From Chromohalobacter canadensis (lineage in GTDB: Bacteria; Pseudomonadota; Gammaproteobacteria; Pseudomonadales; Halomonadaceae), in the NCBI RefSeq assembly GCF_034479555.1, contig NZ_CP140151.1, forward strand, positions 1 through 64,000: a DNA stretch of 64,000 nt. Direction: 5' to 3'. Under the pieces are notes generated by a model, which saw only the letters and a program-made list of their open reading frames with translations, made no database searches and was not told the origin of the DNA. A program made the translations under genes and the position numbers. Each line of letters starts with the position of its first letter. The first letter of the stretch is position 1. Below, piece after piece: positions 51,167 to 61,047 of this stretch.

Positions 51167-52108
51167 TTACCCCTTGTAGAGCCGAGGATTCATGACGTCG
51201 CGCAACCAGTCGCCAAGCAAGTTGACTACCAGCACCAGCACCACGAGGACTGCGCCGGGGATCAGTGTGATCCACCAGGACCCGGACTGCAGATAATCAA
51301 AGCCGGACTTGATCAATGAGCCCAGAGAAGGCTGAGTTTCCGGCATGCCTAGGCCGAGGAAGGAAAGGGCGGCCTCGGAGATGATGGCGTTGGCGATCTG
51401 CACGGTCGAGATGACGAAGATCGGCGAAAGCGTGTTAGGCAGAATATGGCGGAACATGATCCGGCGGTCGCGATACCCCATGACGCGAGCGGCATCCACG
51501 TATTCCTTGGAACGCTCGGCCAGCACCGAAGCACGCACCGTGCGGGCGTATTGCGGCCATTCGGCAAGCCCGATGATCAACACCAGCAGCCAGACGGCGT
51601 AGTCGCTATATACGGCACCACCGAACACAGCCTTGATCAACGCCCCGACGATGATGGCGACCATCAATGTCGAGAACGACAGCTGAATGTCCGCCAGACG
51701 CATCAGAAACGCATCGATCCGGCCACCCAAGTAACCGGCCAACAGCCCCACAGTAACGCCGATCAGCGCCTGGAGCATCACTGCACCGAAGCCGATGATC
51801 AGCGAGACGCGCGCGCCATAGAGAATCGTCGACAGCAGGTCACGCCCCTGGGCATCGGTGCCCAAAGGGAAGAGAGCATCAGCGCCGTCGATCCATATGG
51901 GAGGAAGCTCGGAGTTAAGGATATTGATCTGGGTGAGATCGTAGGGGTTCATCGGTGCGAGCCACGGCGCGCAAACCGCCCCCAAGAGAATGCATAGGAA
52001 AATGGCCAGGCAGAATTGCGCGATCCAATCACGCTTGAAGCTGTAGACCAGATAAGAATTACGGAAACGCTTCCAGCGGGAAGGCGTTGTTGCAGTCGTT
52101 GTCGTCAT
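51167..52108 (-). CDS. Peptide ABC transporter permease (DppC type)
   Basis: 313 aa. Six membrane segments and the EAA loop (EYVDAARVMGYRDRRIMFRHILPN near residues 200-223), which contacts the ATPases. Overlaps the upstream permease gene by 4 bp, so the two permeases are coupled and likely paired. Confidence 0.92.
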   Translation of the reverse strand: MTTTTATTPSRWKRFRNSYLVYSFKRDWIAQFCLAIFLCILLGAVCAPWLAPMNPYDLTQINILNSELPPIWIDGADALFPLGTDAQGRDLLSTILYGARVSLIIGFGAVMLQALIGVTVGLLAGYLGGRIDAFLMRLADIQLSFSTLMVAIIVGALIKAVFGGAVYSDYAVWLLVLIIGLAEWPQYARTVRASVLAERSKEYVDAARVMGYRDRRIMFRHILPNTLSPIFVISTVQIANAIISEAALSFLGLGMPETQPSLGSLIKSGFDYLQSGSWWITLIPGAVLVVLVLVVNLLGDWLRDVMNPRLYKG

Positions 52109-53154
52109 GCCGGCTTCCCTGTCAGTTTCACTGTCGGATTGACCAGCCCGTAGATCAGATCAACCAGCGTGTTGGTGACCACGAAGATCAAACCGACGAT
52201 CATCAAGTAGGTTACGATGAGCGGGATATCCGAGCGCTGGATGGCTTCGAGGAACATGAGCCCCATGCCCGGCCACTGGAAGACGGTCTCGGTTAGGATG
52301 GTGTAGGCCACCATAGTGCCGAGCTGAACGCCACCGACGGTAATGACCGGCAGCATGGTGTTTTTGAGTGCATGCACGAAGTAGATGCGCTTGAGCGAGA
52401 TCCCTTTGGCCGTGGCGAACTTGACGTATTCCGACTGCAAGACCTCGAGCATTTCGGCACGTATCAGACGAATGAAAAGCGGCAGCATGATCGACGCCAA
52501 CGAAACGGCGGGCAACACCAGGTACGTCAAGCCATCGAGGGAGAAGAAGTTGCTATCCCAGGTGCCGAAGAGGTGCGTCAAGTCGTTGCCGCGACCGTAT
52601 GACGGCATTCCGCCCTCAGTGGACAACACACCGTTGAGCCACTGTCCCCATCCCGTATCCACCGGAAAGGGCGAGAAGTCGACGCCGATCGCGAAGAGTT
52701 GAATCAACATGATGGCCGTTAGGAAAACGGGGATCGAAATACCGATGATGGAGACGCTCATGAAAAAGCGTGACAGGGCCGATCGTGGGCGTATCGCACA
52801 GTAGACTCCGATAGGCACCGAAAACACCACGATGATCAGTGTCGCGGCAATCACCAGTTCCAGCGTCGCCGGTAAATGGCGCTGGATGACCTCTGTCGTC
52901 GGCTCGTTGAAAAAGTACGAGTAACCGAAATCGCCTTGCAGGGCATTGGTCGCGAAGCGACCGTACTGCACGAGGAAGGAGTCGTTGAGCCCCAGCTCTT
53001 CTCGCAGTTCGGCCCGCTGGCTCTCCGGCACGGACTGTCCCACCATCTGCTGGATGGGATCGCCCAGATTGCTCTGGATGGCGAAACTGATAACGCTGAT
53101 GACGAACATGACCACGAAGGCATGCATCAGTCGCTTGATCAGAAAAGCGATCAT
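52105..53154 (-). CDS. Peptide ABC transporter permease (DppB type)
   Basis: 349 aa. Six membrane segments. Starts MIAFLIKRLMHAFVVMF as DppB/OppB proteins do; EAA-type loop EYVKFATAKGISLKRIYFVHALKN near 246. A periplasmic stretch (residues about 155-195) is longer than in E. coli DppB. It is separated from the binding-protein gene by 121 bp holding an 11-bp hairpin. Confidence 0.92.
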   Translation of the reverse strand: MIAFLIKRLMHAFVVMFVISVISFAIQSNLGDPIQQMVGQSVPESQRAELREELGLNDSFLVQYGRFATNALQGDFGYSYFFNEPTTEVIQRHLPATLELVIAATLIIVVFSVPIGVYCAIRPRSALSRFFMSVSIIGISIPVFLTAIMLIQLFAIGVDFSPFPVDTGWGQWLNGVLSTEGGMPSYGRGNDLTHLFGTWDSNFFSLDGLTYLVLPAVSLASIMLPLFIRLIRAEMLEVLQSEYVKFATAKGISLKRIYFVHALKNTMLPVITVGGVQLGTMVAYTILTETVFQWPGMGLMFLEAIQRSDIPLIVTYLMIVGLIFVVTNTLVDLIYGLVNPTVKLTGKPA

Positions 53155-53237
53155 GGATGGCGTGTCCTGTTAAACGGGCATCTCCGTCCCATGCCCTGAG
53201 TAGGCTGGGCCGGAGAAACATCGTGGATGGGAATAGA

Positions 53238-53263
53238 GCAATGCCGCCCGATGGCGGCATTGC
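53238..53263 (-). repeat. Strong hairpin between binding protein and permease genes
   Basis: gcaatgccgcc (53238-53248) pairs perfectly with ggcggcattgc (53253-53263), loop cgat. It lies in the transcript between dppA-like and dppB-like genes. Such stems stabilise the upstream message or cause partial termination so that more binding protein than permease is made. Confidence 0.75.
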
Positions 53264-53275
53264 ATGGTCGCGCTC

Positions 53276-54862
53276 TTATTGCTCGACGACGAGATCCCCG
53301 AGGTACGGGAAGTTCATGACGTTCACCACGGGCTCGAGCTTGACGTTTTTCTTCGCCGCCCAAGCGAGATCTTGCCAATGCAACGGCATGAAGGCGGCGT
53401 CGTCATACAGCGCCTTCTCGACCGCCTGCAACATCTCGGCACGCTTGGCGCGGTCCGTCTCGACATTCGCCTGCGCCACTTTCTCGTCGAGCTCTGGGTT
53501 ACAGTAGTTAGCCGCGTTGTACTGGCCGGCTCCCGTCTCGGGGTCCGGGCACTCGGTGAGATACTGGAACAAGTTGGCGGAATCCTCTGTATCGGCGTGC
53601 CAGCCGATCATCATGATATCCGCGGCGCGGTCGTCGAACTCTCCCCAATACTGAGCTTTGGGTAGCGTCTTGAGGTCCACGTCGACATTGATGCGCGACA
53701 ACATCGTGGCCACCGCTTGGGCGATCTTGGCGTCGTTCACATAGCGGTTGTTGGGCGCCATCATGGAGACCGAGAAGCCATCTTCGTAGCCGGCTTCTTT
53801 CATTAGTTCCTTGGCTTTCTCAACGTCGTAGCGCGGTTCCAGGCTGTCGTTGTAACCTTCGTAGCCCTTGGGAGAGAGTTGCGCCGCGGGGGTCGCAAAG
53901 CCTTTCATCAACCGGTCGGCGATGGCCTGCTGATTCACTGCGTAGTTGAAGGCCTTGCGGACACGTGGATCCTCGAACGCTTCCACACGCTTCTGGTTGA
54001 GCTGCATGAGGATGATGCGGGTGCCCGACATGGTGGTCAGTTCAACATTCTTGTCGGCTCTGACGCGGTCCAGATCATTGGGCGGTACGGGCGCTATGAA
54101 ATCGACATCACCGGACAGCAATGCCGATACACGCGTGGCGTTCTCGCCGATCGGCGTCAGCACGAGACGGTCGACATTGCCCGGGGAGTCTTTGTCCCAG
54201 TAGTCATCAAAGCGTTCGAACTCGACTTTGACACCTTGCTGGCGGGACACGACCTCGTAGGGGCCAGTACCCGACGAGTGCCGTGATGCGAAGGAATCGC
54301 CATTCTTGACAATTTCATCCTTGGGATCGCCGTCTTCCGTCTCGCCAGAGTAGTACTCGCTATCCATGGGGAAGATATAGGTCGCGAGGTTGAGAACGAG
54401 CGGGTAGGGCTTATGCGTCTTTATTTCGACGGTGTGCTCGTCGATGGCGGTTGCCGAAGCGATGGGATCGAAGATCGCCTTGAAGTCGGCGCTACGCTTC
54501 AGACGGTTGATGGTCCAGACCACGTCCTTGGCAGTAAAGTCGTTACCAGTATGGAACTTGACGCCGTCACGCAACGTGAAGCGCATCGTCTTGTCGTCGA
54601 TGCGTTCCCAGTCCGCCGCCAGGCGCGGCTCGAACTTGACGTCTTTCGTCCAGCGTACGAGGGGATCGTGCGTCAGATGCGAAAGCTGCAGGATGCCGCC
54701 GGAGAGCTGTTCATGGATGTCCAACGACACCGGGTCGGCATCATACGCCATGCGTAATGTCACGGGATCACTATCGCTGGCCGAGTCTTGCGCCAGCGCA
54801 GGCAGTGGAAGCACGACGGAAGCGCCGAGCAACGAGGCCAGGAGAGTCTTCTTATCGATCAT
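53276..54862 (-). CDS. Peptide ABC transporter substrate-binding protein (DppA/OppA type)
   Basis: 528 aa. Signal peptide to about ALA-Q (residue 24), then an SBP family 5 fold with the YDADPVSLDIHEQLSGG opening and AFNYAVNQQAIADRL near 312. Binds peptides, or possibly other amides, in the periplasm and delivers them to the two permeases. First gene of the operon. The 5' region carries a 10-bp inverted repeat that includes the start codon. Confidence 0.92.
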   Translation of the reverse strand: MIDKKTLLASLLGASVVLPLPALAQDSASDSDPVTLRMAYDADPVSLDIHEQLSGGILQLSHLTHDPLVRWTKDVKFEPRLAADWERIDDKTMRFTLRDGVKFHTGNDFTAKDVVWTINRLKRSADFKAIFDPIASATAIDEHTVEIKTHKPYPLVLNLATYIFPMDSEYYSGETEDGDPKDEIVKNGDSFASRHSSGTGPYEVVSRQQGVKVEFERFDDYWDKDSPGNVDRLVLTPIGENATRVSALLSGDVDFIAPVPPNDLDRVRADKNVELTTMSGTRIILMQLNQKRVEAFEDPRVRKAFNYAVNQQAIADRLMKGFATPAAQLSPKGYEGYNDSLEPRYDVEKAKELMKEAGYEDGFSVSMMAPNNRYVNDAKIAQAVATMLSRINVDVDLKTLPKAQYWGEFDDRAADIMMIGWHADTEDSANLFQYLTECPDPETGAGQYNAANYCNPELDEKVAQANVETDRAKRAEMLQAVEKALYDDAAFMPLHWQDLAWAAKKNVKLEPVVNVMNFPYLGDLVVEQ

Positions 54863-54914
54863 GTTGAAGCCCTATTGTGTATTGTTATGCGACGAGAATC
54901 GTCAGCTTCAACAT
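54861..54914 (-). promoter_or_regulatory. Inverted repeat over the dppA-like start codon; possible promoter
   Basis: atgttgaagc (54861-54870) is the exact reverse complement of 54905-54914. On the leftward mRNA the proximal arm contains the AT of the start ATG. Between them gacga/tcgtc makes an inner hairpin. Alternatively the distal arm holds a -35 (TTGAAG, 54911-54906) with ATAACA (54888-54883) at exactly 17 nt, so the repeat would be an operator rather than an RNA stem. Confidence 0.55.
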
Positions 54915-55010
54915 AAAGAGCTTTGTGTGAAGACGACAATCGAAATCTTGATGGTCGCCATTCGTCAGATGAATAACAGCGTCCTGGTAGCTTCCAGCGC
55001 GTGGCCGATA

Positions 55011-55649
55011 TCAGCGCTCGATGCGATCGAGGCGATGAATGTGCGAGGCTTCGTCGAGCTGCGATACCGTGCACTCAAGATCGGTCACACAGCCGTCGGA
55101 CAAACCGTAGACCCATCCATGCACCGATAGTTTTTGTCCTCGCTGCCAGGCACGCTGCACGACCTTGGTACGACACAGGTTGGCGACTTGTGCCCGTACG
55201 TTGAGTTCGCACATTCGATCGACCTTCTCGTCGAGCGACAAGGGCTCCAGCGCCTCACGATTGATGCTGTAAATCTCGCGAACGCTGTGCAGCCAGTAAT
55301 CGATCATGCCATTATCGCCATCGGCGATTGCGGCCCGCACGCCACCGCAACCATAGTGGCCAACCACCATGATGTGTTCGACCTGCAGCACATCGACCGC
55401 GAATTGCACCACCGATAGGGCATTCATGTCGTTGTGATACAGCAGATTGGCCACGTTGCGATGTACGAAAACCTCGCCCGGTGGCAAATCGATGATCTGG
55501 TTCGCCGGCACGCGGCTATCCGAGCACCCGATCCACAGATAGTCGGGATTTTGCTGATGCGACAAGCGCTCGAAGAAGTCCGGGTCACGCTCCCGTACGC
55601 TGGCGGCCCACTGGCGGTTCTGTTCCAACAGCTTCTTGATATCGCTCAT
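55011..55649 (-). CDS. can: Beta-class carbonic anhydrase
   Basis: 212 aa. Hydrates CO2 to bicarbonate. Zinc ligands are in GCSDSRVP (Cys and Asp, near residues 42-44) and [10 protein letters not shown] (His and Cys near 98-101). Cytoplasmic, no signal peptide. ATG 55649 follows gaagaga; an upstream in-frame start at 55682 adds 11 residues without a better site. Divergent from gor, with 129 bp between. Confidence 0.94.
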   Translation of the reverse strand: MSDIKKLLEQNRQWAASVRERDPDFFERLSHQQNPDYLWIGCSDSRVPANQIIDLPPGEVFVHRNVANLLYHNDMNALSVVQFAVDVLQVEHIMVVGHYGCGGVRAAIADGDNGMIDYWLHSVREIYSINREALEPLSLDEKVDRMCELNVRAQVANLCRTKVVQRAWQRGQKLSVHGWVYGLSDGCVTDLECTVSQLDEASHIHRLDRIER

Positions 55650-55778
55650 GTAAATCTCTTCATGCAGGGGGTATCCAAGCAACTTTTACCTCCTGTGCTA
55701 CCAAGCGTCAATCTAGCCCCTCCCTGCACGTTCGTCGGGCTGTTATCATCTGCGTCATCGAAAAGTCAGGAGATCGAC

Positions 55779-57143
55779 GTGGCTCAGTACGATTACGACC
55801 TATTTGTCATCGGCGCGGGCTCTGGTGGAGTACGCGCCGCACGCACGGCGGCTGCTACAGGGGCGCGCGTCGCCATTGCCGAGGACCGCTATCTAGGTGG
55901 CACCTGTGTGAATGTCGGGTGTGTGCCCAAGAAGCTTTATTCCTATGCGGCGCATTTCCATGATGCCTTCGAGGATAGTGCCGGCTTCGGTTGGACGCTG
56001 CCCGAGGCACCACGCTTTGACTGGGCCACGCTGCGTGACAACAAGATCGAGGAAATCAAACGCCTCAACGGCATCTACGGGCGCTTGCTCGAAGGTGCCG
56101 ACGTCATGCTACTCAATGGCCGCGCCCGCATCACCGGGCCTCATAGCGTCGAGATCAACGGCGAGACGATCGCCGCCGAAAAGATCCTGGTAGCGACCGG
56201 CGGCTGGCCCTGGGTTCCCGATATCGAGGGTGCGGAACACGCCGTGGACTCCAATCGCGTCTTCGATCTGGAGAGCTTTCCCGAGCGCTTCCTGGTGCTC
56301 GGCGGCGGTTATATCGCGGTCGAGTTCGCCAGCATCTTCAATGGGCTCGGTAGCGACGCGCACTTGGTCTACCGCGGCGAGCTGTTCCTGCGCGGCTTCG
56401 ACCGTGAAGTACGTGAATTTACCCGCGACGAGATGCAGAAGAAGGGCGTCAACCTGCATTTCGAAACCACCATCGAGCGTATCGAGCCGGTCGGCGATGC
56501 CTACCGCGTGAGCCTGACCAACGGCGAAACACTGGAAGTAGATGTCGTGCTGGCGGCCACCGGACGCCGCCCGAACCTCACCGGACTGGGACTCGACGCG
56601 CTGGACATCGAACTCAATCCCAATGGCACGATCAAGGTTGACGAGCGTTATCAGACCTCAGAACCGTCGATCCTGGCGCTGGGCGACGTGACCGGTGGCC
56701 CCGAGCTCACGCCCGTGGCGCTTGCCGAAGCCATGCACCTCGTTCAGCACCATTACGGGGATGCAACGCCGGGGCCCTTGGATTACCAGGACATCGCCAC
56801 AGCCGTGTTTTGTCACCCCAATATCGGCACCGTTGGCCTGAGCGAAGAAGAAGCGCGTGAGCAGTGCGAAGCTGGAGTGCGCATCTATCGCGCTGACTTC
56901 CGCCCCATGAAGCACACGCTCTCGGGTAGCCAGGAACGTTGCCTGATGAAGCTGGTCGTTGATGACGCAACCGATCGTGTGGTCGGCGCTCACATGGTGG
57001 GCGACGATGCCGGCGAACTCATACAGGGGATCGCCATCGCTGTGCGTGCACGCCTGACCAAGACCGACTTTGATGCCACGGTGGGTATACATCCCACTAG
57101 TGCTGAGGAGTTCGTCACAATGCGCTCCTTGTCACGTCGCTAG
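55779..57143 (+). CDS. gor: Glutathione-disulfide reductase
   Basis: 454 aa. FAD-binding [10 protein letters not shown] near residue 12, redox-active CVNVGC near 42-47, NAD(P)-binding [13 protein letters not shown] near 175, second FAD motif [16 protein letters not shown] near 300 and C-terminal [10 protein letters not shown] with the catalytic histidine. GTG 55779 follows caggaga; the frame is open far upstream, but that part is antisense to can. Coenzyme preference is not determined by eye. Confidence 0.94.
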   Translation: MAQYDYDLFVIGAGSGGVRAARTAAATGARVAIAEDRYLGGTCVNVGCVPKKLYSYAAHFHDAFEDSAGFGWTLPEAPRFDWATLRDNKIEEIKRLNGIYGRLLEGADVMLLNGRARITGPHSVEINGETIAAEKILVATGGWPWVPDIEGAEHAVDSNRVFDLESFPERFLVLGGGYIAVEFASIFNGLGSDAHLVYRGELFLRGFDREVREFTRDEMQKKGVNLHFETTIERIEPVGDAYRVSLTNGETLEVDVVLAATGRRPNLTGLGLDALDIELNPNGTIKVDERYQTSEPSILALGDVTGGPELTPVALAEAMHLVQHHYGDATPGPLDYQDIATAVFCHPNIGTVGLSEEEAREQCEAGVRIYRADFRPMKHTLSGSQERCLMKLVVDDATDRVVGAHMVGDDAGELIQGIAIAVRARLTKTDFDATVGIHPTSAEEFVTMRSLSRR

Positions 57144-57165
57144 CGATGTGATGAAGTTTCGATTA

Positions 57166-57195
57166 GCAAACGGGCCACCTCGGTGGCCCGTTTGC
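57166..57195 (+). terminator. Terminator after gor
   Basis: gcaaacgggccacc (57166-57179) pairs perfectly with ggtggcccgtttgc (57182-57195): a 14-bp stem around two bases. It lies 22 nt after gor. The T-tract is short, but the stem ends in gtttgc, so it can act in both directions and insulates gor from the ectA promoter. Confidence 0.85.
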
Positions 57196-57248
57196 GTTGA
57201 TACCCGACCGCGAGGCATCTCTACTCAATGCATGCATACGACTCATGA

Positions 57249-57326
57249 TTGACTAAACTGAGAGCAGTCGTGGTTACATAAGCTCAGGTTAGCGGCGCAT
57301 TCCATATGCGCATGTCAGACTATAAT
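57249..57326 (+). promoter_or_regulatory. ectA promoter region
   Basis: Two candidates are visible: TTGACT (57249-57254) with gttaca (57273-57278) at 18 nt, and a perfect TATAAT at 57321-57326 whose -35 position (cattcc) is poor, as expected for a stress-sigma or activated promoter. In C. salexigens several osmotic and general-stress promoters have been reported upstream of ectA (recalled, not checked). A third weak -10, gataat, is at 57353-57358. Confidence 0.6.
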
Positions 57327-57358
57327 GTGTGTTTATGTGATAGCGACATGACGATAAT

Positions 57359-57383
57359 GGCTTATTTGATCAATGCATAAGCC
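57359..57383 (+). repeat. Inverted repeat in ectA leader
   Basis: ggcttat (57359-57365) and ataagcc (57377-57383) are perfect inverted arms around 11 nt. A second small one, ttcgc/gcgaa (57405-57409, 57415-57419), ends just before the start codon. Both would be in the transcript from the TATAAT promoter. Confidence 0.5.
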
Positions 57384-57427
57384 GCTGTTATTATTGCGAA
57401 CACATTCGCCATTAGCGAAAAATGGAT

Positions 57428-59298
<1,871 letters not shown>

Positions 59299-59313
59299 AC
59301 GTGCTTTTCGTTA

Positions 59314-59352
59314 GTCCACTAAGTTATTATCGTCACATGCATTACAGTGGAC
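59314..59352 (+). repeat. Inverted repeat in ectB-ectC gap
   Basis: gtccact (59314-59320) and agtggac (59346-59352) are perfect 7-bp arms with a 25-nt loop directly upstream of the strong hairpin at 59362. They could form a competing or stacked structure. Confidence 0.45.
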
Positions 59353-59361
59353 GTCGGATGT

Positions 59362-59388
59362 GGCCCGCGAGACCGCGGGCCCTTTATT
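59362..59388 (+). terminator. Terminator-like hairpin between ectB and ectC
   Basis: ggcccgcg (59362-59369) and cgcgggcc (59374-59381), loop agac, make an all-GC 8-bp stem followed by ctttattg. It resembles an intrinsic terminator but lies inside the operon, 63 nt after ectB and 31 nt before ectC. Confidence 0.7.
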
Positions 59389-59412
59389 GAGCCCCATGGA
59401 GGATTGCGCTAC

Positions 59413-59808
59413 ATGATCGTTCGTAACCTAGAAGAGTGCCGCAAGACCGAGCGCTTCGTTGAAGCCGAAAACGGGAACTGGGATAGCACGCGCCTGGTGC
59501 TGGCCGACGACAACGTTGGCTTCTCGTTCAACATTACCCGTATCCATCCGGGCACTGAGACCCACATTCATTACAAGCATCACTTCGAAGCCGTATTTTG
59601 CTACGAAGGTGAAGGTGAAGTCGAAACGCTGGCCGACGGCAAGATTCATCCCATCAAGGCCGGCGATATGTATCTTCTCGATCAGCACGATGAGCATTTG
59701 CTACGCGGCAAAGAAAAAGGCATGACCGTGGCATGCGTTTTCAATCCTGCGTTGACCGGGCGTGAAGTTCACCGTGAAGACGGCTCGTACGCACCGCTCG
59801 ATGAATAA
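59413..59808 (+). CDS. ectC: L-ectoine synthase EctC
   Basis: 131 aa. Cyclises N-gamma-acetyl-diaminobutyrate to ectoine. Cupin fold with metal-site residues in [19 protein letters not shown] near residues 51-70 and [12 protein letters not shown] near 90. Tggagg precedes ATG by 9 nt. It is followed by a strong terminator and no ectD hydroxylase, so 5-hydroxyectoine formation would need a gene elsewhere. Confidence 0.97.
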   Translation: MIVRNLEECRKTERFVEAENGNWDSTRLVLADDNVGFSFNITRIHPGTETHIHYKHHFEAVFCYEGEGEVETLADGKIHPIKAGDMYLLDQHDEHLLRGKEKGMTVACVFNPALTGREVHREDGSYAPLDE

Positions 59809-59832
59809 GCGCTAGCGGCTAGCACGACTGCA

Positions 59833-59866
59833 AAAACGCTGCCGGACCAGGCAGCGTTTTCTTTTG
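59833..59866 (+). terminator. Terminator after ectC
   Basis: An 11-bp stem aaaacgctgcc/ggcagcgtttt (59833-59843, 59850-59860), 6-nt loop, then cttttg. A clear intrinsic terminator 24 nt after ectC. Confidence 0.95.
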
Positions 59867-59970
59867 TATGAGTTAGCGATGCAACTGGCGAAGATGTCGC
59901 TCGACACCATGATGGATAGCCAATGGATAACGATGGTGCTTGTCTCCGTATTGCCTATCCTCTTGGTTCG

Positions 59971-59986
59971 CATAATATATATTATG
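59971..59986. promoter_or_regulatory. 16-bp A/T palindrome upstream of lipoprotein gene
   Basis: cataatatatattatg is a perfect 16-bp palindrome, followed by an A/T-rich run to 60010. It lies 150 bp before the start of the retropepsin-like lipoprotein gene in otherwise GC-rich DNA. It could be an operator or A/T promoter element. Confidence 0.55.
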
Positions 59987-60135
59987 TTAAATTTTATATT
60001 TATCTTGTGCCAGTAATGGACATCCCAGCAACCAACTCCGTATGATCAAGCGCGATTTTGTTCAGGTGCCTGAGCCCCACGCCCTCTCGTTTCGTTTCAA
60101 TGCGTTGCCAAGATGGCCCTAGACAGGAAAATGCT

Positions 60136-60969
60136 ATGCGCTCCCGCTCGTTATTTATTTCCGCTTTGTGTGTTGGTGTACTGACACTCGCAGGCTGTGC
60201 CGTACCACAAGCGACACATCATACCGACGACTTGACCGAGACGGCTTTCAACCAACGTCTGGAGAGCCTAGAAAGTAACCTGGCGCTACGCTGCTCGACT
60301 CAAACCGAGCTATTACGCGTTCAAGCTGAGCGTGCGCAGCGCATCGGTGACAATGTGCGGGCTAATGGCAAGCTGCTGCGTCATTTACGCGCCGATGTCG
60401 AGAATATCGGCCAAGAACCTCGCGTAGTGACCACATGCCCCATCGAGCGCAGCGATACTGCCAGCAAGGAAATGCTGGGTCGCAATGAATGGGTTGGCTT
60501 CCCCACGGTCGGCACCTACCTCAAGGCTCGTGTGGACTCCGGTGCTAATACATCCTCGCTCTCGGCGCATGACGTGACGGAATTCGAACGCGATGGCGAA
60601 AGCTGGGTGCGTTTCAAGTTGGCACTCGAAGATGACGAGCCAGCCGTCGACGGTATACGTGATGACGCGATCGAGGCACCGGTGACACGCCGCGTCAAAA
60701 TCATTCAAGCTTCGGGGACCGACAGTCGCCCCGTGATCAGCCTGCTGATGACTCTGGGCCCCCTCAAGCAGCGCGTCGAGTTCACGCTCAACGACCGCTC
60801 GCATCTCGATTACCCCGTCTTGCTGGGGCGGCGTTTCTTCATGGATATAGCGCTGATCGACGTCAGCCAGGCCTACATCCATCCGCGGCCGGAATTTCCC
60901 GGTGGCAAGAGCGCGTCAGAGGCGGAAAAGGATCAGCAAGACAACGATAGCGAGGAAGAAGCTCGCTGA
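60136..60969 (+). CDS. Retropepsin-like 'ATP-dependent zinc protease' family lipoprotein
   Basis: 277 aa. Lipoprotein signal with lipobox LAGC (cysteine near residue 20). A short coiled region is followed by the domain with ARVDSGANTSSLSA near 135, which matches the D-[ST]-G active site of retropepsin-type aspartic peptidases, and VLLGRRFFMD near 238. Older annotation calls the family RimK-linked zinc protease. A strongly acidic C-terminal tail follows. It sits ahead of the transglutaminase-like and ATP-grasp genes. I recall related loci tied to osmotic stress tolerance, not checked. Confidence 0.85.
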   Translation: MRSRSLFISALCVGVLTLAGCAVPQATHHTDDLTETAFNQRLESLESNLALRCSTQTELLRVQAERAQRIGDNVRANGKLLRHLRADVENIGQEPRVVTTCPIERSDTASKEMLGRNEWVGFPTVGTYLKARVDSGANTSSLSAHDVTEFERDGESWVRFKLALEDDEPAVDGIRDDAIEAPVTRRVKIIQASGTDSRPVISLLMTLGPLKQRVEFTLNDRSHLDYPVLLGRRFFMDIALIDVSQAYIHPRPEFPGGKSASEAEKDQQDNDSEEEAR

Positions 60970-61047
60970 GTCGGCGCCCCATGGCGCATCTCGATAACCT
61001 CAAGTGGACGGCGTCACGGCGCGCCGCTTTGTCGACAAGGATAATGC

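Noticed and set aside
55434..55778. Long N-terminal extension of the glutathione reductase frame
   Set aside because: It is antisense to the carbonic anhydrase gene, and a GTG with good ribosome site at 55779 gives the usual protein start.
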